Shown in pieces: positions 1 to 7,989 of a DNA stretch of 26,560 bases (the stretch's first letter is position 1; every line of letters starts with the position of its first letter). Source of the DNA: DATKQI01 sp035532755 (GTDB taxonomy: Bacteria > Pseudomonadota > Alphaproteobacteria > Acetobacterales > Acetobacteraceae); NCBI GenBank assembly GCA_035532755.1, contig DATKQI010000142.1, positions 1-26,560 on the forward strand. The letters are read 5' to 3'. The translations under genes were made by a program, and so were the position numbers. The notes under the pieces were generated by a model. That model saw only the letters and a program-made list of their open reading frames with translations. It searched no databases and was not told where the DNA came from.

Positions 1-570
1 CTGTGCTCGGATGCCAGCCGTCGCGCCCCTGGAGACCGCGACGATCCTAGCGGCGAATCACGCCGGCACTGCGGAACGGCCGCTCGCAAGGCCGGGCTAC
101 CGCGAACTTGCCGTGCCAAGCCGTCGGCCGTTGGCACGGTGGGCGCGGTCGATAACCCAATGTGCAGACACGATAACATGTCGCAACGGGGGCCAACAGT
201 GCCGATTTCCTTTATCTTGCCCTCGTAATCGGGCCACTCAGGTTCTTGCTCCGTTTCATTGTTCGATACCTTCCCCATTGCTCTCGCTACTACGACGGGT
301 GGCGTTCCGCCTCGCGCTTCTGCGATCGTCTGCGCCTGGCGGTCCATGCACTCGTGCGTGCTCTGATCCCGCGGCGGTTGTGATGGCCGCAGGGGTACAT
401 GTCGGCGTCGGGAAGGTGGCGTGGCGCATTCAGTCCCACGCGTTCCGGCGGTCGTTGGACCGCTCGACAGCAGGCAAGATATCGCGCTCTCCAGCCTCAT
501 CAGACCCACCGGTCGCAGCTCCACCCGCAGGCCGATCCCGTGCTGTTCCGTTGCTCTCAGCGTGCCGTCG
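1..570. other. Left flank without a convincing gene
   Basis: I see no gene here with a recognisable product. The open frames that cross this stretch lack recognisable domains, and the longest of them (plus strand, from position 11) runs through the antisense of the transposase remnant. The stretch lies downstream of the 3' end of the minus-strand IS110-type transposase, so part of it may be the non-coding end of that element. The one clear structure is an inverted repeat at 111-139, listed separately. Confidence 0.4.
111..139. repeat. Perfect 9-bp inverted repeat with 11-nt loop
   Basis: CCGTGCCAA at 111-119 is the exact reverse complement of TTGGCACGG at 131-139, with 11 nt between. No T-run follows on the plus strand and no A-run precedes it, so it does not look like an intrinsic terminator. 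It lies outside any recognisable gene, next to a degenerate insertion sequence. It could be a terminal structure of a mobile element or a protein-binding site; its role is unknown. Confidence 0.5.
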
Positions 571-1303
571 TCATGCCGGAACCAGCGCAGCCGCCAAGCG
601 GAAGTCGGTACCGTCCCGCCACGTCGCGTGCATGATGACGGCAAGTTTGCGCGCCACCGCGGTGACCGCTCGCTTGTGGCCGCGATGCCGGGCGAGCTTC
701 ATTCCCCAACGCCTTGAGGCTGGTCCACACCTTGCTGCGGGTCAGCAGGCAACTCGCGGCCTCGTAGAGCAGCGTGCGCATCTCCTTGTCCCCCTGGCGT
801 GAGATGTGGCCGTCGAAGTCGATCGACGTGCCGGACTGATCGCGCCTCGGCGTGAGACCAAAATGAGCACCGACATCGCGCGATCGGGCGAACCGGCGTG
901 GTGCATCAACCGCGGTCTTGAACACCAGAGCGGTCATCGGACCGACGCCCGGAATGCTCATGAAGCGCCTGAAGACCGCATCGTGGACCGTGATCTGCAC
1001 GACCAGCGCGTGCATCCGGGTACACTCGGCCCACAGCGCCGCCCGCGCCCGCAGCATCGGCTCCGCCATCGCCGCGAGGAACGCGTCGCCCGCCACCGCG
1101 TCGCGCACGTGCTCGTCAAAGCCGCCACGTCCGGCCACATGCAGTTTGACGCCGAACACCTTCAGCGAGTGCCGGATCTCGTTCTCGAGGTCGAGGAATT
1201 TGCGCTTCAGCATCCGCCGGTGCGTCAGCAGCGGGCGCAGCCGGTAGCTGTCGTCGCTCTTCACGTGTACGTCGCGATACAAAAGGGAACGTCGGATCCG
1301 TAG
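571..1303 (-). pseudogene. IS110-family transposase remnant, 5'-truncated and frameshifted
   Basis: The minus-strand frame encodes the middle and C-terminal parts of an IS110-family transposase. It begins with a linker reading VHVKSDDSYRLRPLLTHRR. The Transposase_20 domain follows, with the helix-hairpin-helix IPGVGPMTA, the HFGLTPRRDQSG segment holding the likely catalytic serine, and ISRQGDKEMRTLLYEAA. The N-terminal DEDD RuvC-like domain is missing: homology stops near 1300 and an in-frame stop lies at 1316-1318. Near position 703 one extra base shifts the frame. Reading on from the ATG at 702 in the other frame gives MKLARHRGHKRAV and ends at a TGA at 571-573, the usual C-terminus. The copy is therefore dead twice over. 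The non-coding ends that would carry the IS110 bridge RNA cannot be recognised. Confidence 0.85.
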
Positions 1304-1340
1304 CAGGCTGTACGCTCAATGCCGTCGTCTCGACCGCCGC

Positions 1341-1738
1341 CTACAACGCGCCCGACATGACGCCGATCCATGCAGCGAACACGGCGAGATCCTGCTGTAT
1401 CTCAAGCGGCGGCCCGCGGCCGATCCGCTGGAACGCCTCGGGGCGCACCCGGCCAGGCGATTGTCGCGGGGCGCATAGGGACCGGCGCCAGGCCCGTAGC
1501 GGGCGCGCAGCGCACCATAACTCCGCGGAATCATCTGCATGAGGCCCATCGCGCCCGTCGGCGAGTGGGCCGCCGGATAGCCGCTGACTGTCGGCTGGCC
1601 GCCGCCTTCTACTCGCATCACGGCGGCAATCCATGCGTCTGGAACGCCGAAGCAGTGCGCTGCCGCGCCGATGTTGGATTGCCAAACCGCGATCGCTTCG
1701 CGCCCGCCGGCGCGCGGCGCGGGTCTGCATGTGTGCAT
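1341..1738 (-). pseudogene. Lytic transglycosylase (SLT-type) fragment with a replaced C-terminal half
   Basis: From an ATG at 1738 the minus strand reads the N-terminal half of a soluble-lytic-transglycosylase domain. It has FGVPDAWIAAVMRVEGGG with the catalytic glutamate in the usual E-(S/G)-G position, then SPTGAMGLMQMIPRSY, then PYAPRDNRLAG. Such enzymes cleave peptidoglycan and are common in conjugation and secretion gene sets. Homology ends near 1448, before the expected AYNAGP motif. Beyond it an overlapping frame (1341-1447) continues with good GC3 bias as PEAFQRIGRGPPLEIQQDL and ends at 1341; I do not recognise this tail. A deletion or recombination junction therefore seems to join two unrelated genes. 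The piece sits between the transposase remnant and the EPS locus and may be left from an integrated conjugative element (inference). Confidence 0.7.
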
Positions 1739-2294
1739 GCTCGTGGACCGTCAAGCGGGGCGACCAGCGCCGCAGGGAAGCAAGACCTCAGGTCGCGGTC
1801 GCGATCGGCCGGTGCATCAAGAACCCTCCATGATCCCCAGCGACGCCACGCCGCTCACCGGGGAAGCGCGCCAGTGCCCGCCGGCTGCGCTGACCTTGAT
1901 CGGCGCCGCGCGCCCCGGCGGTGCGGAACATGGACCAGACGCGCATATAGTCGTCCCGGGGCCGAACAGCAGGATGGCCAGAAAAGAAAAAGAGTGCGGC
2001 CGGGTTATGACGTCCGCCCGACGGGAACCCTGAGCATCGCGACGCGGCCGACGGCGATATGGTGTAGCCTCGGTTCATCCCCCGCCCCCGCTCGCGGTGG
2101 GCCACGAACGCGCCGGCAACGCTTTCCAACGACGGCTCCCTCCACTTGTGCGCTCAATGACCCCGCAGCCGGAGCGATGGTCTTGATTGACCCGCGGGTC
2201 CAATCTCACGGAAAGCTGACTCGTCACGGCCTCCTCCCGGCGCCTCCGCGTGCGACAATGCGGTCATCCGTCACTCTTCAACCGTCGGGGTCGC
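1739..2294. other. Region of unassigned DNA before the EPS locus
   Basis: No gene can be named here. A minus-strand open frame (1788-2129, 113 codons) has good GC3 bias in its second half (around RDDYMRVWSMFRTAGARG), but I recognise no family; it could be a decayed gene from the same mobile region as the transglycosylase fragment. The last 100 bases probably hold the promoter of the first glycosyltransferase. They contain a perfect 12-bp palindrome at 2189-2200 (GACCCGCGGGTC), about 95 bp before that start. Confidence 0.35.
2189..2200. promoter_or_regulatory. 12-bp palindrome upstream of first glycosyltransferase
   Basis: GACCCGCGGGTC is a perfect palindrome and overlaps a TTGACC that could act as a -35 element. 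No matching -10 is obvious at normal spacing. A candidate operator only, chosen for position and symmetry. Confidence 0.2.
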
Positions 2295-3254
2295 ATGCGC
2301 GTTACGGTGATCGTGGCCGCCTATAATGCCGCCAGCAGCATCAAACGCGCGCTGGACTCGGCGCTTGGGCAGACAGTGCCAGATTTGGAGCTTATTGTCG
2401 TGGATGACGCCTCCACCGACAAGACGGCGGACATCGTGGCAGCGTGTATGGCGCGCGATCCGCGTGTGCGGCTAATCCGTTCGCATAATAACCTGGGCCC
2501 TGGAGGAGCCCGCAATCTGGCCTTGGAGGCGGCGCGCGGGGACTGGATTGCGGTCCTCGACGCAGACGACCGGTTTTCCTCCGACAGGCTGGCACGGTTG
2601 CTGAGGATCGGCGAGAGCACCCAGGCGGATATGGTGGCCGACAATCTCCTGCTTTGCGATGCGGGACGTCGCGGGAATCGGCCCATGTTTCCGCCGGACT
2701 CGATACCCGCCGATGGCTCCCTCGATGCCATCAGATTCGTGGACGGCAACACGGCATGGAGCGGCAGCGAGCGCTGCGGCTACGGCTATCTGAAGCCGCT
2801 CATCCGTTGCAGCTTTCTGAAGAAGAGTGGTCTTCGGTATGATCTCACCAGATTCTCCGAGGACTACCTGCTCTATCTCCGATGCCTGCTGCACGGAGCA
2901 CGCTGGACGGTCACTCCGGACACGACGTACGAGTACACCGTAACCGCGCACTCCGCCACGATACGGCATCGTGCCGAGGATCTGGTATATCTGATTGAGC
3001 GCGAGCGCGGATTGCTGGACCAGGCGCGCGTGACGGCAGATCCTGCGTTGGCCGCGGCGATGGATCGCCATCTGCGCTCGGTGGAACGCGCCCTGGACTG
3101 GTTTCGCTTCGCCGAGGCCGTCAAAAATCGAGATCTCGTTCCAGCCGTGGTGCAACTATTCCGGGGCCCCGGGTCTACGACGCACATCCTTCGCCAAGGT
3201 CTGGTCGCGCTCACGCGCGCGGTTGCCCGATTCCGCCGATCGGCCCACCGATGA
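2295..3254 (+). CDS. Family 2 glycosyltransferase, ExoO-like
   Basis: A 319-residue cytoplasmic GT-A glycosyltransferase that would add one sugar from a nucleotide-sugar donor to the lipid-linked EPS unit. The fold begins at once with VTVIVAAYNAASS. Donor-binding Asp37-Asp38 (VVDDAST), the DAD motif at 89-91 and an ED pair at 189-190 (RFSEDYLLY) are present. ATG 2295 is chosen because the beta-1 strand starts two residues later; an in-frame start at 2250 would add an unrelated 15-residue leader. It has no membrane segments. It is clearly paralogous to the glycosyltransferase at 21668-22666, sharing YNA, VxDDASTD, GPGxARN, DADD, DNLL and ED in the same order. Its stop lies 13 bp from the stop of the convergent flippase gene. 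The sugar and linkage cannot be read from sequence. Confidence 0.9.
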   Translation: MRVTVIVAAYNAASSIKRALDSALGQTVPDLELIVVDDASTDKTADIVAACMARDPRVRLIRSHNNLGPGGARNLALEAARGDWIAVLDADDRFSSDRLARLLRIGESTQADMVADNLLLCDAGRRGNRPMFPPDSIPADGSLDAIRFVDGNTAWSGSERCGYGYLKPLIRCSFLKKSGLRYDLTRFSEDYLLYLRCLLHGARWTVTPDTTYEYTVTAHSATIRHRAEDLVYLIERERGLLDQARVTADPALAAAMDRHLRSVERALDWFRFAEAVKNRDLVPAVVQLFRGPGSTTHILRQGLVALTRAVARFRRSAHR

Positions 3255-3267
3255 TCTCCGCCTCGTC

Positions 3268-4803
3268 TCATGCCCTCGCACGGTGCAGCGGCAGACGCAT
3301 CCGCCAGACACTGCGTATGGTTCTATTGCCTTCCGGCACCAGGCAATAGCATACTGCATATGCGATATAAGCAAGGGCCAGCGCCGAGGCCAGCGCGGCC
3401 AGACCCCGGCTCGTCACGATCGGATCGACCAGCTTCAGCGCGGCAAATGCTGCGGCGCCCGCAATGCCCGCGGGATAAAGGGCGCGTGCGAGATCGCCTC
3501 GGCCGACCGGTCCCTCGCCTGTGACGGCCCACCACAGCAGCGGGGTGCTTACCACACCGCCGACGATGATCCGCGCCGCGGCGACGCCGACCACTCCCCA
3601 GTGCAAACCGGCGACGCAGGACGCAAGCGAAAGCGTGGAGGCAAGCGCGCTCCATCGCATCTCCTGTTTCGGCCTGTTCTGACTGACAAACAGCCAATTG
3701 GTGCTGACGTTGATCGGCGTAACCAACGCCCCGACGCCGAACCAAACGAAGACCGGCACCACCTCCGCCCAACCCGAGCCAAGGAGATGAAGGACCAACG
3801 GTGAGGCCATCACGGTCGCAAACAGGATCGCCGGCGTCGTAGCTGCCAGCACTGCGCTGAGTAAGCCCACATAAGCATCTCGGTAGCGTCCCGGATCATC
3901 ATGCAGCCGGGAAAGGAGCGGAACGGCGACCCGTGCAAACGGCGTGGTGAGCTGGGTCACTGGCCGCAGCATGAGACGAAACCCGCGCTCATAGAGGCCC
4001 AGTGGCGCCGCACCCCAGACCACCCCGACAAGCACGTTGTCGAGGGTGTAGGACAGCGAGTGCACGAGCGACGCCGCAGTCACCTGCGAGCCGAACCGCA
4101 ACAAGGCTGAGAGCCCGACAACGCGCCCGGGAGGGGACGGCCGCCAACCCGCGAGCGACCAGGCGAGGCACAGAATGACGACCGCGTTGACGCCTTGCAT
4201 CGCCACCAGGGACCAGTAGTGCCAACCGAGCACCGCCGCGCCCAGACCGGCCCCTGACGTCATCACCGCCGCGACGAGGTCGATCGCGGCAAGCTGGACG
4301 AAGCGAAGCCGGCGGGTCATCACTGCCATCGGGAGGGCAGAGCAGCCGCCGATCGCCAGCAGGACACCGAGGCTGATCATGATGCCTGCCGTGCGCGGCT
4401 CGCCATAAAACCAGGCAACGGCGGGCGCGATGAGAACAACGAGCCCGGCCAACATGAAACCTGCGCCGACATTGATCCAGAATAAGCCGGACAGCTCGGA
4501 TCGGGAGATCGTCGGGCGCTGTATGACGGCCTCGAGAAGCCCCATGTTGGCGAAGAGCTGTGCAAATCCAACGATCGGCGCCACCATCGCGACTAGGCCG
4601 AAGTCTCGGGGCAGAAGCAGCCGCGCCAACAGGATCTGAGTACCCAGTTGCAGCGCCACGCGAACGGCCTGTGACACGACGCTTGCGGTGACCCCGTGGA
4701 CGGATCGCCGTCGCCACTCGGTGCGATCGACATCGGCTATCGGTTGGCCTGGCAATGTCGCCTGCATGGTTCCGGCTGCGTCAATCCGGGTCTCGTCGCT
4801 CAT
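3268..4803 (-). CDS. Wzx-type polysaccharide flippase (PST/WzxC-like)
   Basis: A 511-residue integral inner-membrane protein of the MOP exporter superfamily, expected to flip the undecaprenyl-diphosphate-linked repeat unit to the periplasm. The N-terminal third carries the WzxC-like signature LARLLLPRDFGLVAMVAP followed by FAQLFANMGLLEAVIQR. About 12-14 hydrophobic helices are spread over the full length, as is normal for the family. I chose ATG 4803 over a GTG at 4845 because AAGG sits 5 nt upstream of 4803. It is transcribed away from the next glycosyltransferase (start 4979), so 4804-4978 must hold both promoters. Its 3' end faces the preceding glycosyltransferase with a 13-bp gap. Family assignment is firm; the substrate is inferred from the locus. 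Confidence 0.9.
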   Translation of the reverse strand: MSDETRIDAAGTMQATLPGQPIADVDRTEWRRRSVHGVTASVVSQAVRVALQLGTQILLARLLLPRDFGLVAMVAPIVGFAQLFANMGLLEAVIQRPTISRSELSGLFWINVGAGFMLAGLVVLIAPAVAWFYGEPRTAGIMISLGVLLAIGGCSALPMAVMTRRLRFVQLAAIDLVAAVMTSGAGLGAAVLGWHYWSLVAMQGVNAVVILCLAWSLAGWRPSPPGRVVGLSALLRFGSQVTAASLVHSLSYTLDNVLVGVVWGAAPLGLYERGFRLMLRPVTQLTTPFARVAVPLLSRLHDDPGRYRDAYVGLLSAVLAATTPAILFATVMASPLVLHLLGSGWAEVVPVFVWFGVGALVTPINVSTNWLFVSQNRPKQEMRWSALASTLSLASCVAGLHWGVVGVAAARIIVGGVVSTPLLWWAVTGEGPVGRGDLARALYPAGIAGAAAFAALKLVDPIVTSRGLAALASALALAYIAYAVCYCLVPEGNRTIRSVWRMRLPLHRARA

Positions 4804-4978
4804 TCGAACCTTCGGCTTCTCACGCTGTACATGTGCCGCTAGCACGCCGGATAGATCGACGCATATCGTCTTGTTGGTCCGGTGGGCTCAATCACTTCTT
4901 GTTGACGCCACTGGTCGGTCGGGTTGCGGTTTCACCATATTCCCCGCGACGCGTCTGCCGGCGGCATGGAGAACAGGT

Positions 4979-5911
4979 GTGACCACGATCGGGATTTCGT
5001 TCATTGTCTGCACCCGCGACGGCGCAGATCGCATTTTGAGGACGCTGGACTCGATCGTGACTTCTGCCGGCGCCCTCAGCGATGCCGAGCTTGTGCTGGT
5101 GGACAACGGCTCCCGTGATGCGACTGCCAAAACGGTCTTGGAATGGCAGGCAACGGCACCTCTCCCGGTGACGATCGTACACGAGCCGCAGCCCGGCCTC
5201 GCGATCGCCCGCAACGCCGGTATGGCGGCAGCCGGCGGCGACATCCTGGCTTTCACGGACGACGACTGCCGGCTGCATCCCCACTATGCGGTCAATATGC
5301 TGCGTCATTTCGCCCATGACCGCGACCCAGTGATCCGCGGTGGTCGGGTGGAACTCGGCGACCAGCGGGATCTTCCCTTCACGATCAAAACTGCGAGTGA
5401 GCCGGCAATCTATGACGGCAGCGATCATCCCGGCGGCTTCATTCATGGATGCAACATGGCGATCCACCGCGATGTAATCCAGAGGATCGGACCGTTCGAT
5501 CCTCTGTTTGGCGCTGGCGCGCGATTCCGTTCGGCTGAGGATACCGATTTTGTCTATCGTGCATATCGCGCTGGTTTGCCGATTGAATATGTCCCGGATT
5601 GTGTTGTCTTTCATCATCACGGCCGCCGACGTCAGGCGGATATCCGCCACCTTGCCCGCGCCTATGCCGAAGGAAATGGGGCCCTCTACGCGAAATTTGT
5701 GGCCGACAGACGATTGTTAAGGCATCTGTACTGGGACCTGAAAGGCCTCGCCCGCGAACTGTTTGGGGGCGCTCCGATGGATCCGGATTTAGGTCTGACC
5801 CACCGGGCCAATGTCGTCGGCTCCATCATCGGCATGGCACGTTATGCCGGGTTTCGTTCCCGACGCTCAGAAGTCCGGCCCATCCCTGTGCCTAACGCGT
5901 TGCACCGCTGA
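4979..5911 (+). CDS. Family 2 glycosyltransferase
   Basis: A 310-residue GT-A glycosyltransferase that probably extends the EPS repeat unit. The GTG start at 4979 is supported by GGAGA at 4968-4972, 6 nt upstream, and by the first beta strand (ISFIVCTRDGAD) starting directly after. Asp42 (LVDNGS) lies in the donor site, the metal-binding triple Asp at 94-96 (FTDDDC) is intact, and an E-D-T-D acidic patch at 187-190 could supply the catalytic base. A HHHGRRRQ cluster follows. There is no membrane span, so it should act at the cytoplasmic face of the membrane. The gene overlaps the convergent small Cys-rich gene by 20 bp. It is only distantly related to the two ExoO-like paralogs. Donor and linkage are unknown. 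Confidence 0.88.
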   Translation: MTTIGISFIVCTRDGADRILRTLDSIVTSAGALSDAELVLVDNGSRDATAKTVLEWQATAPLPVTIVHEPQPGLAIARNAGMAAAGGDILAFTDDDCRLHPHYAVNMLRHFAHDRDPVIRGGRVELGDQRDLPFTIKTASEPAIYDGSDHPGGFIHGCNMAIHRDVIQRIGPFDPLFGAGARFRSAEDTDFVYRAYRAGLPIEYVPDCVVFHHHGRRRQADIRHLARAYAEGNGALYAKFVADRRLLRHLYWDLKGLARELFGGAPMDPDLGLTHRANVVGSIIGMARYAGFRSRRSEVRPIPVPNALHR

Positions 5912-6218
5912 GGTCGCCGACGCCGCCATGTTGCCGGTTGCCCTCGAGGGCAATCCGGCAGGGTCCAGATAAATTGGCCGAGTACTGGCCGAGGCAGGCG
6001 CGTTCGGCGCTGCCGGTTCGGTCGAGCGTCGCGCAGTAGCGCTTTGCGTCGCTTCGGCAGGCGCGTAGGTTTTGCTCGCCCGCTGCTCTGGCACCCGTCA
6101 GGGCAGTCAGCCAGACGAGCGACAGAAGGATGCTTCCAAACCCAATAGAGGCGGCCGGGCTGCTCCAACGCGGCGCGCCGCGGTTGGTGAACCTGGGGTG
6201 CAATTCGGGGTTCGACAT
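5892..6218 (-). CDS. Small secreted or anchored Cys-rich-repeat protein
   Basis: A 108-residue protein with a hydrophobic segment at about 25-45 (SIGFGSILLSLVWLTALTG) ending in AR-AAG. It works as a signal peptide or anchor after a 20-residue polar leader. The mature part is a single four-cysteine module with C54, C62, C75 and C87 (spacing C-x7-C-x12-C-x11-C) and the pattern LRACRSDAKRYC then ACLGQYSANLSGPC. It resembles the Cys-rich repeat first known from Golgi apparatus protein 1 and also found in many bacterial secreted proteins. Disulfides would form in the periplasm. The ATG at 6218 has GAGG 6 nt upstream. It lies 119 bp downstream of the beta-barrel gene on the same strand, so the two may be cotranscribed. 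Its role is unknown; a periplasmic helper for the barrel is a guess. The 3' end overlaps the convergent glycosyltransferase by 20 bp. Confidence 0.75.
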   Translation of the reverse strand: MSNPELHPRFTNRGAPRWSSPAASIGFGSILLSLVWLTALTGARAAGEQNLRACRSDAKRYCATLDRTGSAERACLGQYSANLSGPCRIALEGNRQHGGVGDLSGATR

Positions 6219-6337
6219 AGCATACCTCGCCCAAAAGGAAGCTGCGGATGCGGGGAAACATATACCGCCACCCGAGGCGCCCTGAACACGAACAGTTGAG
6301 AACTGGCAGATGCCGGACCCTCCTCACGTTGTTCTGA

Positions 6338-7699
6338 TCACAGCCCGACATGCATGGTGAGAAGGAATACGTTCTGGCTCGAGCCCGGCGTGAAGAAGGC
6401 GCTGCTCGACTGCACCTCGCCGGCTGATTGGCCGCCAAGGTTGCTCTCGGTAGTGTAAGTATATTGCGCGCTTAAACGCAGGTGCCGGTTCAGTAGCCAG
6501 GTCACACCTGCGCCCGCAAACACCCCCGTTTGAGCTCCGCCGTTCTGCAGGTAGGTGATCCGTTCAATCCCGGTCCGCGCGTTGAGAAGCACATTCCGCA
6601 GATACTCGTGGTCGACACGGAGGGCGCCAGTTGTATAGGTGAAGCCGCTCGTACCAATCTCTACGGGATCTTCGATAGTCCGCAGCACCGTAGCGGTCAC
6701 GGTTGTGAGCCCGGTCGGCGTCCAGATCACTGCGGCGCGAGCGATCGGGGCCACGCGATTCTTGAACCGATCTGAATTGAAATACCGGGCTTCTACCCCG
6801 ACCAGGGCCTGATAGCGCCAGACACCATCGTATTGGTAGTCGATGCCACCCATTGCTAGGATACTGGTAGAACTCTGAGACGGGGTACCTACAACATTGT
6901 TAACAAAATCGGACCGAATTGCCTGCATCGTGAACAGCAGCGCTGTCCGACCGGCGAGCGAATAGCGAAATCCCGCCCCGCCGCGAACTTGATCAACGTC
7001 GCGGAAGGCCTCGCTCGTCGGAATCCCGTCTATTGTGGCGTTACCGTACCGCCACAGCAGCGCCTCCGCGTTGGGCGTGATTTCCAATCTCCCAAGGTCA
7101 AATTTATAGGAGATCCGGAAATCATCGACGGAAAATGAGACGGGTGTAGTGGTCGGGGGGGCGCCAATGCTGGTGGGACTCTCATGCAATTGAAGATGCG
7201 CATAAGATAGCGTCAGGTTATGGCGCCCGATTGTATATCCACCTCCCAGGGCGGCAGTCCAATCGGTCGAATTCTGACTGGGTGTTGCCGGGTACGCCCG
7301 GTTTGACAGGCTGAAGCTTGCGCCGAAGGCATCTCGTCCCCAGTCAGAGTTAAACGAAGCACGCGGGGAGGTAACGACGACGGGACTGCCCCGTCCACCG
7401 CTTCGGCCCAGTACATTGCTGTCGTAGCCCAGAGATTGGTCAAGATCCGCACGGACAATGAGGTCGCCAATGCGTACCCCTCGCTCGGCATAGAGCGGTC
7501 GCAGGCGTGATACGACGGTGACCCCGAGTTCCTGATCGTACCCCGGAACCCCGATCGGGAAATAGCCTGGGACGTATTGGGCCCTGGCCGAGGTGGCCGC
7601 CACCACCGCACCACATGCCAGCCCCAATGAAGTCAGGTACCGCGGGAGATAGGGCCGACTACCAGGGCGGCTGCATCTTCTGCTCGTGTCGATTGTCAA
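6338..7699 (-). CDS. Outer-membrane beta-barrel protein of the EPS export locus
   Basis: A 453-residue protein. The start is TTG 7699: AAGGAG (complement of 7707-7712) sits 7 nt upstream, and this start places a normal signal peptide (YLTSLGLACGAVVAATSARA, cleavage before QYVPGY) near the N-terminus. The frame stays open to 7951, but that would put the signal far inside. The rest alternates polar and hydrophobic residues in strands separated by Gly/Asn-rich turns, with repeated aromatic ends such as YSLAGRTALLFTMQA and WRYQALVGVEARYF, finishing at NVFLLTMHVGL. This matches an OMP_b-brl_2-type barrel. It is divergent from the OPX lipoprotein gene at 7990, and the two probably share a control region. 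A pore for the polysaccharide is a strong inference from context. Local G+C is lower than in much of the locus. Confidence 0.85.
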   Translation of the reverse strand: MTIDTSRRCSRPGSRPYLPRYLTSLGLACGAVVAATSARAQYVPGYFPIGVPGYDQELGVTVVSRLRPLYAERGVRIGDLIVRADLDQSLGYDSNVLGRSGGRGSPVVVTSPRASFNSDWGRDAFGASFSLSNRAYPATPSQNSTDWTAALGGGYTIGRHNLTLSYAHLQLHESPTSIGAPPTTTPVSFSVDDFRISYKFDLGRLEITPNAEALLWRYGNATIDGIPTSEAFRDVDQVRGGAGFRYSLAGRTALLFTMQAIRSDFVNNVVGTPSQSSTSILAMGGIDYQYDGVWRYQALVGVEARYFNSDRFKNRVAPIARAAVIWTPTGLTTVTATVLRTIEDPVEIGTSGFTYTTGALRVDHEYLRNVLLNARTGIERITYLQNGGAQTGVFAGAGVTWLLNRHLRLSAQYTYTTESNLGGQSAGEVQSSSAFFTPGSSQNVFLLTMHVGL

Positions 7700-7989
7700 G
7701 CTAGCGCTCCTTCGGTTGGTCGTCTCGGAGGGGCCGTGCCGCTGCTTCCGCAACAACGTGCGGTCTAGCATGGGAGCGATAGCATCTCGACCAAAGACAG
7801 TCACAAACCGGTTCCGGCGATAGGGATTGCAATCAAAGGTTCGTGAAAGGCCTGTTGCCATGGTAGCGATCGTGCTGAAATGCGAGAAGTCGGATGCGAC
7901 GACGTCGATTGAAATTGCGCGCCGCTTCGAAACCACGCCGGGCCCCTCCAAATCAAGCCTTTTCTAAGCAGCAGGAGAACGTAACGCGC
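7700..7989. promoter_or_regulatory. Divergent control region between beta-barrel and OPX genes
   Basis: These 290 bases separate the TTG start at 7699 (minus) from the ATG at 7990 (plus). Promoters for both export genes should lie here. The only clear signals are the two ribosome binding sites: AAGGAG for the barrel and AGGAG at 7973-7977 for the lipoprotein, the latter 12 nt from its ATG, which is rather long. I find no sigma-70 pair that I would defend. The barrel frame is open through most of this region on the minus strand, without recognisable protein features. Confidence 0.4.

Noticed and set aside
1788..2129. 113-codon minus-strand frame as a gene
   Set aside because: Part of it has coding-like GC3, but no family, ribosome site or conserved start was found; kept only as a note in the flank.
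4795..4812. T-loop-like GGTTCGAAT on the minus strand, suggesting a tRNA
   Set aside because: No acceptor, D or anticodon stems can be formed around it, and it overlaps the ribosome binding site of the flippase gene.
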